A stretch of 13,848 nt of DNA from Chlamydiota bacterium (GTDB taxonomy: Bacteria; Chlamydiota; Chlamydiia; Chlamydiales; Waddliaceae), in NCBI GenBank assembly GCA_011065005.1, contig JAAKFP010000020.1, forward strand, positions 1 through 13,848. The letters run 5' to 3'. The notes under the pieces are model-generated. The model made no database searches and had not been told where the DNA came from. It saw only the letters and a list, made by a program, of their open reading frames with translations. Numbering within the stretch: position 1 is the stretch's first letter; the number at the start of each line of letters is the position of its first letter. Position numbers and translations under genes: made by a program. Below, in pieces: positions 8,152 through 13,848 of this stretch.

Positions 8152-8236
8152 TTTTTTTGTTTTTCTACTTCTTAGTTACGGTGTAATTTTCAGATCGCCT
8201 CATTTGCGTAGCAAACGGGGGGACCTGAATAGTTAC

Positions 8237-8244
8237 AAACTTTC
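8237..8244. repeat. Right target-site duplication AAACTTTC
   Basis: This copy matches 7765-7772 exactly. Collapsing the two copies restores one toxin reading frame from 7744 into 8533, which confirms that the insertion site lies within the toxin gene. Confidence 0.9.
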
Positions 8245-8495
8245 TAGAGAAGCGAAGAAACAATACAAGAAACTCGAAAGAAGCGGTCTTAGAAAGCCAT
8301 CTATCATTGATGCTATAGACGCTTTGGCTATAGATTTGGAGGCAAATGGACCTGAATTATTCCAATGGCCAAATTATGGATTAATTCACGAAGCAAAAAA
8401 TACATTTTATTATCACTGCCATTTAAGAAAGGGGCATCCTACAATGGTTGCCTGTTGGAGGGCAGATGAAAAGGAAAAAAATATAGAGGTTTTTT

Positions 8496-8891
8496 ATGTC
8501 GGCTCGCATGAAAAAGCACCATACCAAAAATGAAACGTCCATTCCAATAACTTTGATTGTCGGGAAAGACAAGAGGACGTCTTATATCCCTGAAAAAAAT
8601 AGGGATAAGCTGGAAGCATTTCTAGAAAAGTATGCTGAGCCAGAAGATCATCCTGTCGAATGGAAAGTGTTGGCAAACGAACGCATTGAAAAACGTAAGA
8701 GGGCGGGTCTTGTTTTACGTGGCATGCGTTACAGAGAGAATTGCACTCAGAAAGAATTAGCTAAAAAAAGCAAGGTTAGCCAAGACAACATCTCAAAAAT
8801 TGAAAACGGAAAGCGTCCAGTTGGAGAAAAGGTGGCTAAAAGACTCGCAAAGGCCTTGAGGTTCGACTATAAATTATTAACAAATCCTTAG
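8496..8891 (+). CDS. Xre-family helix-turn-helix antitoxin (HigA-like)
   Basis: The 131-residue protein has an N-terminal part (about 15-65, with sequence such as IPITLIVGKDKRTSYIPEKN) that probably contacts the toxin. A C-terminal Xre/Cro DNA-binding domain follows at about 73-128, containing TQKELAKKSKVSQDNISKIE (84-103), whose helices and final Ile-Glu-Asn-Gly are typical. It would neutralise the RelE-like toxin and repress the shared promoter at the palindrome 7693-7708. ATG 8496 is preferred, with GAGG six bases upstream; ATG 8508 is possible. It overlaps the toxin frame by 38 bases, so it was originally coupled to it. The MITE now lies between promoter and gene, so expression depends on read-through or a promoter in the element. 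The frame is undamaged, unlike the toxin. Confidence 0.87.
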   Translation: MSARMKKHHTKNETSIPITLIVGKDKRTSYIPEKNRDKLEAFLEKYAEPEDHPVEWKVLANERIEKRKRAGLVLRGMRYRENCTQKELAKKSKVSQDNISKIENGKRPVGEKVAKRLAKALRFDYKLLTNP

Positions 8892-8897
8892 ATGCGA

Positions 8898-8962
8898 GGG
8901 GTCAGAGCTCCAATTCCAATTTGATCCACGTTCTTTTAAATTGGAATTGAAGCTCTGACCCC
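8898..8962. terminator. 25-bp inverted repeat, candidate bidirectional terminator
   Basis: Arms 8898-8922 (GGGGTCAGAGCTCCAATTCC plus AATTT) and 8938-8962 are reverse complements with one mismatch, around a 15-base centre. The repeat fills almost the whole gap between the convergent antitoxin stop (8891) and mnmH stop (8965). Position and strength fit termination in both directions, although no clean T-run follows. The GGGGTCAGAGCT core resembles dispersed palindromes, so it may be a repeat that was co-opted. Confidence 0.65.
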
Positions 8963-8964
8963 GA

Positions 8965-9981
8965 TCACTGCCCCCGATCATTGGAGAGAAGCTTCTCAGC
9001 CCAATCTTTGGCGGAGAAGTTTTTTTCAGAAAGTTTGTGAATAGGACTTTTTCGTCTAGTCAACCCAAACGTATATGTAGAATCATAATATTCTAAGATG
9101 ATTCCTACAGCTTGCTTGAGCTGCCCTTCACTAATATTTCCGATCACCTCTTTTGTTCTCGCTCCACCAAGCTTTTTCTTGATGCACAACGTCGCCTCAA
9201 TAAGTTTCTTCGGATCGGTATTCCCGTAGTCACAACATAAAGTCGCAATGCGTTCCTCAAGGGGACGTTCTATAAGATATAACGGCGCTTTCTGCATGCT
9301 AGAAAATAATGCCTCTGGAATATGACAGAACCCTATCTGTCGGCTTTCATTTTCGACCCAGATGGGTCGTTCCACATCAAACTTTCCTAGCTTTATAGAA
9401 ATCTCATTGAAAAACTGTTCTGTCGAAGGCTGCTCTCCGCGGCCGATATGTCCAAAAGCACTTCCTCGATGATGGGCAAGCCCTTCCAGGTCGATGACCT
9501 GCTCTCCAAGCCCTTCTAAGGCATGCAAAATGGAAGTTTTTCCGCTTCCCGTCAAGCCTCCCAACATATTATACCTGTAAGGTTTTTCAAAGAGCTCGTG
9601 AGCCCACCCACGAAAAGTTTTATATCCGCTCTGAAGTGTAACAGAGGGGATTCCCGTATTTTCCAACAGCATCGCCATCGCAGAACTGCGCATACCCCCA
9701 CGCCAGCAGTGGATCTTTGCAGTACCGCTGTTCAGGTGCTGCTTGGCTTGAGTGACAAATCTTGAAACTTTTGGGGAGGTATATTTCATGCCTAAGGAGA
9801 TGGCTTGTTCTTTTCCCTCCATTTTATACGTCGTGCCAACTTGAGCCCTTTCTGCATCGGAAAATAATGGGAGATTGATGGAGCCTGGAATTCGTCCTTG
9901 CTGGTACTCTGAGGGGCTTCGTACATCGAATACCGTTCCCTCTAGCGCCATGAACTCTTCAAGATTCAGGGCTTCAATCAT
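8965..9981 (-). CDS. mnmH: tRNA 2-selenouridine synthase (MnmH/SelU)
   Basis: The enzyme replaces the 2-thio group of the wobble uridine in tRNAs for Lys, Glu and Gln with selenium from selenophosphate, through a geranylated intermediate. The 338 residues show both expected domains. An N-terminal rhodanese domain (about 1-125) carries the catalytic cysteine Cys92 in HCWRGGMRSS (91-100). A P-loop domain begins with GGLTGSGKTS (141-150), followed by the family segment DLEGLAHHRGSAFG (164-177). The ATG at 9981 is three bases after the serS stop (TAG GCC ATG), so translation is coupled; no strong ribosome site of its own is visible. Pairing with serS is plausible as both act on tRNA. Selenium use would require SelD elsewhere in the genome. 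Without it, geranylation would be the likely remaining activity. Confidence 0.93.
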   Translation of the reverse strand: MIEALNLEEFMALEGTVFDVRSPSEYQQGRIPGSINLPLFSDAERAQVGTTYKMEGKEQAISLGMKYTSPKVSRFVTQAKQHLNSGTAKIHCWRGGMRSSAMAMLLENTGIPSVTLQSGYKTFRGWAHELFEKPYRYNMLGGLTGSGKTSILHALEGLGEQVIDLEGLAHHRGSAFGHIGRGEQPSTEQFFNEISIKLGKFDVERPIWVENESRQIGFCHIPEALFSSMQKAPLYLIERPLEERIATLCCDYGNTDPKKLIEATLCIKKKLGGARTKEVIGNISEGQLKQAVGIILEYYDSTYTFGLTRRKSPIHKLSEKNFSAKDWAEKLLSNDRGQ

Positions 9982-9984
9982 GGC

Positions 9985-11265
9985 CTACTCTGTGGGTTCT
10001 AATTTGGTTTTGCCGTCAAGGTAGGGTTGTAAGACCTCAGGGATATTTACCGAACCGTCAGCGTTCTGGTTGTTTTCGAGTAAACCCACCATCAACCGCG
10101 ATGTTGCCACACCAGACCCATTCAGCGTGTGCAATAACTCAGGTTTTTCGCCCGGTTTTCTGTAACGTGTCTGAGACCGTCGAGCCTGATAGTCGGTACA
10201 ATTTGACACTGAGGACACTTCATAATACCGATCTTGACCCGGCAGCCACACTTCAATATCCACCGTTCTCGCTCCAGCAAAAGACATGTCTCCGGTCACC
10301 AGCAAAACTGTGCGGTAATGGATGCCGAGGCCTTGCAAAATCTCTTCGGCGTTGGCAATCATCTCCTCAAAGATTCTTGGGCTGTCTTCAGGTTTGGTAA
10401 AGCAAAACATCTCTACTTTGTTAAACTGATGGGTGCGGATCAATCCACGCTCATTAGAGCCGGCAGCGCCAGCCTCTCGACGGAAACAGGGCGTGTATGC
10501 GACATACTTCAAAGGTAATTCTTCTTCGGGAATGATCTCCTCGGCATGCAACCCATTGAGAGAGACTTCTGCTGTGGGTATCAGATACAGCTGATATTCT
10601 TTGTCTTCAATTTTAAATTGCTGGTTGTCGAATTTTGGGAGTTGCCCCGAGCCAAACATCGCCTCTGGACGGACTAACGCCGGGGGCATCCACTGCTGGA
10701 AACCATTTTTGATGTTGACGCTCAACATGTAGTTGATCAGAGCCCATTCCAAACGAGCCCCCCAGTTTCTATAGACAGGCCATCCCGTCCCTGCAAGCTT
10801 GGCGCCACGGGCAAAATCAAAAAGATGCAGCTTTTCGTTGAGTTCCAAATGATTTTTTAAAGGGAAATCAAATACGCGCTTCTCAGAGTATTCTTTGAGA
10901 ACAACATTATCTTTGGGGTTTTGGGAGATTTTAATGTCATCCATAGGAAGGTTCGGCAGCTTGGACAACTCATAGGTAAACTTTTCTTCTAAAGGGCCGA
11001 GCTCATGGTCTATTGCGTGGATCTCTGCAGAGATTCCGGAAACTTCTTCCATGATCGCAGCAACATCCTCTCCTTTACGCTTCATCTCTCCGATTTGCTT
11101 CGAGGTTTTGTTGCGCTTCGATTTAAGCTCCTCTCCCTTAGTCTTTAAAGCTCGTATGCGGTGGTCCTTCTCCAGTAAAGAATCCAAGTCGGAATCGGGC
11201 TCTTTCCGTTTAATCTTTTCTTCTACCGCCTCAGGGTTTTCTCTAATTAGCTTGATGTCTATCAT
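9985..11265 (-). CDS. serS: Seryl-tRNA synthetase
   Basis: The enzyme charges tRNA-Ser, and tRNA-Sec where present, in the cytoplasm. The 426 residues equal the usual length. An N-terminal coiled-coil arm (about 30-100, rich in Lys/Glu heptads) contacts the long variable arm of tRNA-Ser. Class II motif 1 lies in the region around 163-200. Motif 2 begins FRREAGAAGSNERGLIRTHQ (261-280). Motif 3 is LNGSGVATSRLMVGLLEN (381-398), with the invariant Arg390. The serine-site segment GDMSFAGARTVDIEVWLP (325-342) and SNCTDYQARR (354-363) are also present. I chose ATG 11265 (MIDIKLIREN) because it matches the family start and has TTTAGG seven bases upstream. The frame stays open to 11451, but that extension only translates a palindromic repeat. 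The gene is followed by mnmH after three bases. Confidence 0.96.
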   Translation of the reverse strand: MIDIKLIRENPEAVEEKIKRKEPDSDLDSLLEKDHRIRALKTKGEELKSKRNKTSKQIGEMKRKGEDVAAIMEEVSGISAEIHAIDHELGPLEEKFTYELSKLPNLPMDDIKISQNPKDNVVLKEYSEKRVFDFPLKNHLELNEKLHLFDFARGAKLAGTGWPVYRNWGARLEWALINYMLSVNIKNGFQQWMPPALVRPEAMFGSGQLPKFDNQQFKIEDKEYQLYLIPTAEVSLNGLHAEEIIPEEELPLKYVAYTPCFRREAGAAGSNERGLIRTHQFNKVEMFCFTKPEDSPRIFEEMIANAEEILQGLGIHYRTVLLVTGDMSFAGARTVDIEVWLPGQDRYYEVSSVSNCTDYQARRSQTRYRKPGEKPELLHTLNGSGVATSRLMVGLLENNQNADGSVNIPEVLQPYLDGKTKLEPTE

Positions 11266-11367
11266 TTTTGTACCTAAAGAGTTGAAATGTGAAACACAGT
11301 ATACAAAGGAGAGGAAAAAGAGGAAAGGGCGAAAGGAGGGAAGAGAGTTATGATGGAAAAAGACTAA

Positions 11368-11448
11368 AAACACAGAGACACAGAGACGCAGAGAAAAAAG
11401 AGGAAAAATTATTCTCTTTTTTCTCTGCGTCTCTGTACCTCTGTGTTT
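11368..11448. repeat. CACAGAG-type palindromic repeat, copy 2
   Basis: The left arm reads AAACACAGAGACACAGAGAC and continues GCAGAGAAAAAAGAG; the right arm is its reverse complement with about two differences, around a short A/T-rich centre. It closely matches copy 3 at 13491-13592. Pyrimidine/purine-biased tracts flank it. Read on the minus strand, it creates a false 62-residue N-terminal extension of serS. Confidence 0.88.
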
Positions 11449-11531
11449 CATCTTTCTCTCTCCGCCTCTTCCCTTTGGAGTGTAGAAGTCGCTCCTTTTA
11501 TCAAATTAATATTATAAAAAAATAGAAAAAT

Positions 11532-11560
11532 TTGTTGTTTTGTCACAGATGTTGTATTGT
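11532..11560 (+). promoter_or_regulatory. Candidate promoter for the AAA+ gene
   Basis: TTGTTG (11532-11537) and TATTGT (11555-11560) are spaced by 17 bases, giving a leader of about 50 bases. The match to consensus is moderate, and the surrounding A/T-richness offers alternatives. Confidence 0.4.
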
Positions 11561-11618
11561 TTCTTAAAAACAAACATTATATCATGTTCTTTTAATAAAA
11601 ACTAAAGCGGAGAATACA

Positions 11619-13490
11619 ATGTCTAGTGCAGACGTCACTTTCGACCTAGAGTTTGTTCCGTTAACTGTCTCTTACGATGCGGTGGAACCCAAGAAGACAA
11701 CGGAGATCCAAGATCATATTTTGCAGTTGCTTACCTCAGGCGATCTCATCAGAGATAGAAAACAAATGGTGGGGGATTTTACGCAAATCACTCCAGACCA
11801 ACTTAAGGATGTGTTGAGCGCCTATTTCGAAGAGGCTACAGCAAAGACAGAGGGAAAAGATCCCTTTAAAGTCGTGGAAGAACTTGCTGAAATGATCCCT
11901 TTTGAAAAATTGGAAGAAACCGTTTTCACTGACAAGAAATCTGCTTTGATAAAGGCAAAAAGTATGCTGTATCAAGCGAAGTATCATCTAAAAAACAGCG
12001 AGACCAAAGTATCACCCTCTCTGAAAGCAAAACTGTCGGACATCGTTGATCATATCATTTCGTTCATCGAAAGTATTTTATCGGCATTTGGCGTGGCAGA
12101 TTTTTTTAAACCGGCTTCAACACAAATCCAGCGGCAGTTTAAATTTCAAAAAATCACGATGTTGGTGAGCTTTTTTAGTATGTTGACCACGATGCTTTTC
12201 CCTTTACTCGGTGTAACCATTGCCGCCCCAATCATTGGTGGATCGTTACTCTTGATAGCAGTTATGAGCGTCATTTATCCACATATTGCCCCTGTCCCTT
12301 TTCATCTTCCAGGTAATGCAAAAAATTGGACGAAGGAATGCAATCAAGGGGAGTGGAAAGAACTCTCTTTCATCAAGGTGGATAGAGATGTTCTTGATGA
12401 GATGGCGAATACTATGATCAACAGCCAGAAAGGAGGAATCAAAAAGCACCCTCTTCTTAGGGGAGAATCTAGAGTTGGAAAGACGCAAACTGCCAAAGCC
12501 TTTGTTCAAGCGATAGAAAGGGGTGATTACCCAGAACTAAAAGGGAAAAAGGTATTTTATCTGAACACAACGAAATTATGTAAAAAGGGAGATTTTTTTG
12601 AAGGCACTGATCCATTGGAGCAGCTTAGCGAGGCGATGGGGCGTCATAAGGATAAAATCATTTTAGTTTTTGATGAGATCCATGTTGCTTGTCAAGGGGA
12701 GAAGAACTCAGTCATCGGCCAAAAACTATTAGATATGCTAGATAATGGGGGAGACTTTCCTTATGTCATCGGAATCACGAATGAATATTCAGTGATTGAA
12801 CAATACCGTGGCTTCAGAAATCGCTTCAACCCTATTATCATCGAAAATACCGATTCTAAAGATACCCGAGAGATCTTAACTCGATACTTGTTGACAACAG
12901 GGAAATCAGCATTATGTGAAAAAGATACCCTTGAAAAGATTTATGAGAAAACAAAAGGCAAGGCACAACCTTATACCTCACGAGCTGTTCTCGATAAATG
13001 CATTGAGCTAACCTCGGAAAAACAAAACCCCTTAACAGCAAAAAAGATACAGAAAAAGCAAAATATCAAAGAGTTTTTGGCCTCTAATGGAGTCGTTGCA
13101 CCTATCGATTTTGATGATAAAAATGATGTTACTTCAACGATTGAAGAGCTCGATAAAAGAATCGGTGAACTCCAAGAGGAATTAGTAGCCGAGGAAGCTC
13201 AGTTTAGAAATCTGTTTAAGGCGAAGGATAAGATCTCGCAAGCAAGAGATGAAATCTATCGTACCGTGATGAAAGTTGCCAACGTTCAAACATCTTCTCT
13301 TTCAAGTAAAGATGAAGTCCAGCTGAATACCTTTATGTTGATGAGTCGATTCTTGGCTCCAACTCTTGAAGCGTATGTGCGTAAGAAAGGAGGGGAGCTC
13401 GGTGTGAAAGTAGTGATCGATGAAGATGTCATCAATGACGCAGTGAGAGCATCTGAGGAAAAAGCTCCCAAGGAAGAAACAGAGGGATAG
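11619..13490 (+). CDS. Membrane-anchored, single-module ClpB/ClpA-like AAA+ ATPase
   Basis: The 623 residues show an N-terminal region without a signal peptide (1-175, mainly helical and charged), a hydrophobic hairpin (about 180-199 and 200-222), then one AAA+ module. HPLLRGESRVGKTQ contains Walker A G282-T289 with Lys288. The stretch after it (AIERGDYPELKGKKVFYLNT) aligns well with ClpB/ClpA first modules. CKKGDFFEG (321-329) sits where those proteins have the substrate-gripping pore loop. Walker B is ILVFDEIH (348-355) with D352 and E353. GITNE (385-389) fits sensor 1, and RGFRNRF (397-403) holds likely arginine fingers. A small helical domain (about 430-480), a coiled coil (about 505-535) and an acidic tail follow. 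There is no Clp N-domain, no second ATPase module and no protease or ClpP-docking motif I can see. GGAG lies six bases before the ATG. I infer a membrane-tethered unfoldase or remodeller; its substrate is unknown. Confidence 0.88.
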   Translation: MSSADVTFDLEFVPLTVSYDAVEPKKTTEIQDHILQLLTSGDLIRDRKQMVGDFTQITPDQLKDVLSAYFEEATAKTEGKDPFKVVEELAEMIPFEKLEETVFTDKKSALIKAKSMLYQAKYHLKNSETKVSPSLKAKLSDIVDHIISFIESILSAFGVADFFKPASTQIQRQFKFQKITMLVSFFSMLTTMLFPLLGVTIAAPIIGGSLLLIAVMSVIYPHIAPVPFHLPGNAKNWTKECNQGEWKELSFIKVDRDVLDEMANTMINSQKGGIKKHPLLRGESRVGKTQTAKAFVQAIERGDYPELKGKKVFYLNTTKLCKKGDFFEGTDPLEQLSEAMGRHKDKIILVFDEIHVACQGEKNSVIGQKLLDMLDNGGDFPYVIGITNEYSVIEQYRGFRNRFNPIIIENTDSKDTREILTRYLLTTGKSALCEKDTLEKIYEKTKGKAQPYTSRAVLDKCIELTSEKQNPLTAKKIQKKQNIKEFLASNGVVAPIDFDDKNDVTSTIEELDKRIGELQEELVAEEAQFRNLFKAKDKISQARDEIYRTVMKVANVQTSSLSSKDEVQLNTFMLMSRFLAPTLEAYVRKKGGELGVKVVIDEDVINDAVRASEEKAPKEETEG

Positions 13491-13592
13491 AAACTAAACA
13501 CAGAGGCACAGAGACGCAGAGAAGAAAGAGAAAAAATAAAAAAACTTTTATTCTCTTTTTTCTCTGCGTCTCTGTGCCTCTGTGTTTAGTTT
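13491..13592. repeat. CACAGAG-type palindromic repeat, copy 3 (perfect 33-bp arms)
   Basis: Arms 13491-13523 and 13560-13592 are perfect reverse complements (AAACTAAACACAGAGGCACA onward). The 36-base centre continues the symmetry through AAAGAGAA/TTCTCTTT and TAAAA/TTTTA blocks. The left arm begins at the first base after the TAG stop of the AAA+ gene, so it would form its transcript's 3' hairpin. A pyrimidine-rich tract (about 13593-13645) follows, as it does beside copy 2. Confidence 0.93.
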
Positions 13593-13848
13593 TCACCCCT
13601 CCTTCCCTCTTTCTCTCGCCTCTTTTCTCTCCTTGCCTCTTTACCCGTAAATCAGGTATTCTTGTCTCTTGATAATAATCCTAGAAAACGCAGTTGAAAA
13701 CGATCTCTAAGCACAATCTTTTGGCCCACAACCGCTTACAATGAAGGGCCCCTTCACCGTATGGGAATGTGACCCTCCATTTTAAGCGGTTATGAACCAA
13801 AATCTTTGGTATCTTCTCTTGTGAGTGTATTCTTGAGACCGTCTGGGA
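13593..13848. other. Gene-free right end of the window
   Basis: I see no credible coding frame, tRNA or rRNA. The first 50 bases are almost purely pyrimidine on the plus strand and appear to belong to the neighbouring palindrome. The rest holds one inverted repeat (13719-13802) and otherwise unremarkable sequence running to the window edge. Confidence 0.6.
13719..13802. repeat. 32-bp imperfect inverted repeat
   Basis: Arms 13719-13750 and 13771-13802 begin TTTTGG and share AACCGCTTA and AATG-AGGG blocks in opposite orientation, with several mismatches around a 20-base centre. The left arm runs into a near-palindrome GAAGGGCCCCTTC (13743-13755). It may be a small dispersed repeat or a structured RNA end. 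No target duplication is clear. Confidence 0.65.

Larger units (their letters stand above)
7773..8236. mobile_element. 464-bp non-coding miniature element (MITE) with GTAA ends, IS66-like
   Basis: The ends are perfect 15-bp inverted repeats: GTAACTATTCAGGTC at 7773-7787 and its reverse complement at 8222-8236. They are flanked by the 8-bp duplication AAACTTTC. IS66-family elements have ends beginning GTAA and make 8-bp duplications, so a non-autonomous IS66 derivative is the best fit. Inside are long inverted arms at 7833-7936 and 8049-8151. Their outer 74 positions differ at six sites, all transitions. Each arm carries a CCCAGGC/GCCTGGG hairpin and a GAGCCCTGAAAGGG block. The central 110 bases hold no transposase. 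It would need a full-length relative in the same genome to move. Confidence 0.9.
7744..8533 (+). pseudogene. RelE/HigB-like mRNA interferase toxin gene, interrupted by a MITE and carrying an in-frame TGA
   Basis: Residues encoded from 8237 to 8533 (KLSREAKKQYKKLE at the start, WRADEKEKNIEVFYVGSHEK near the end) look like a RelE-superfamily toxin of about 100 residues, a ribosome-dependent mRNA cleaver. The native start is separated from the body by the element at 7773-8236. Removing the element and one AAACTTTC copy joins GTG at 7744 in frame: Val-Ala-Phe-Gly-stop-Asp-Val-Lys-Leu-Ser. The stop is TGA at 7756-7758. A tryptophan is common at this place in the family (W-x-V-x-L-S), so TGG to TGA is a likely older lesion. 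No good native start remains. An ATG at 7949 inside the element gives a 194-residue in-frame fusion, element-derived residues followed by the toxin, but its AAAGGGA is about 12 bases away. The stop overlaps the antitoxin gene by 38 bases. Function is probably lost; the fusion could be residual. Confidence 0.7.
11266..11618. other. Divergent intergenic region between serS and the AAA+ gene
   Basis: No gene is present in these 353 bases. It holds a purine-rich tract (about 11304-11347; pyrimidine-rich on the serS sense strand), the CACAGAG palindrome copy 2, another pyrimidine tract (11449-11476) and A/T-rich promoter sequence. For serS, TATACT on the minus strand (11298-11303) would give a leader of about 25 bases. 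TATAAT on the minus strand (11511-11516) would instead place the whole palindrome in the leader. I cannot decide between them. Confidence 0.6.

Noticed and set aside
9985..11451. serS as a 488-residue protein starting at 11451
   Set aside because: The extra 62 residues come from the CACAGAG palindrome and pyrimidine tract. MIDIKLIREN at 11265 matches the family's start and has a ribosome site.
11289..11525. Plus-strand 78-residue frame between serS and the AAA+ gene
   Set aside because: It consists of translated repeat and purine tract (RHRDAEKKEE type) and is a typical spurious product.
3028..13592. CRISPR array
   Set aside because: The repeated units are palindromic single insertions far apart, not short direct repeats with regular spacers.
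13593..13848. tRNA or other structured RNA gene at the right edge
   Set aside because: The inverted repeat there does not form a cloverleaf, and no conserved tRNA blocks were seen.

Overview
The window most likely comes from a chlamydia-like (environmental) member of the Chlamydiales. The main reason is gene order. A minus-strand pair, a VIT1-like membrane protein followed by a P1B-type ATPase, and a nearby minus-strand serS match the order I recall for CT728, CT727 and CT729 of Chlamydia trachomatis. Here that neighbourhood also holds accessory genes and repeats that I do not associate with Chlamydiaceae. Genus cannot be decided from the sequence alone.

Layout, left to right. Positions 1-2924 (minus) hold most of a large NAD-type glutamate dehydrogenase, cut off at its C-terminus by the window edge. 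A CACAGAG-type palindromic repeat separates it from a minus-strand operon at 3150-5935: a VIT1/CCC1-like protein, then a P1B ATPase with SPC and HEGGT motifs, both pointing to Fe/Co/Mn/Zn transport. Divergent from it at 6136-7362 (plus) is a cysteine-free 408-residue protein of unknown function. An intergenic stretch (7363-7743) carries a 32-bp inverted repeat and ends in a near-consensus sigma70 promoter overlapping a perfect 16-bp palindrome.

That promoter belongs to a toxin-antitoxin module of the toxin-first type (RelE/HigB-like toxin, Xre-family antitoxin). The toxin gene is interrupted by a 464-bp non-coding element at 7773-8236. The element has 15-bp terminal inverted repeats beginning GTAA, a perfect 8-bp target duplication (AAACTTTC) and about 104-bp internal inverted arms, which fit a miniature IS66-type element (MITE). 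The antitoxin frame (8496-8891) is intact.

A 25-bp hairpin lies exactly between the convergent antitoxin and mnmH genes. The minus-strand pair serS-mnmH (11265 to 8965) joins seryl-tRNA charging to a wobble-uridine tRNA modification enzyme. Divergent from serS at 11619-13490 is a 623-residue protein with a membrane hairpin and a single ClpB/ClpA-like AAA+ module, the most novel-looking gene here. Its stop codon is followed directly by the third and best copy of the CACAGAG palindrome, and the last 250 bases carry no gene but one more inverted repeat.

The region therefore reads as a conserved chlamydial core (metal transport, serS, GDH) with insertions: a decayed toxin-antitoxin locus, a MITE, several palindromic repeat families and two poorly characterised proteins.
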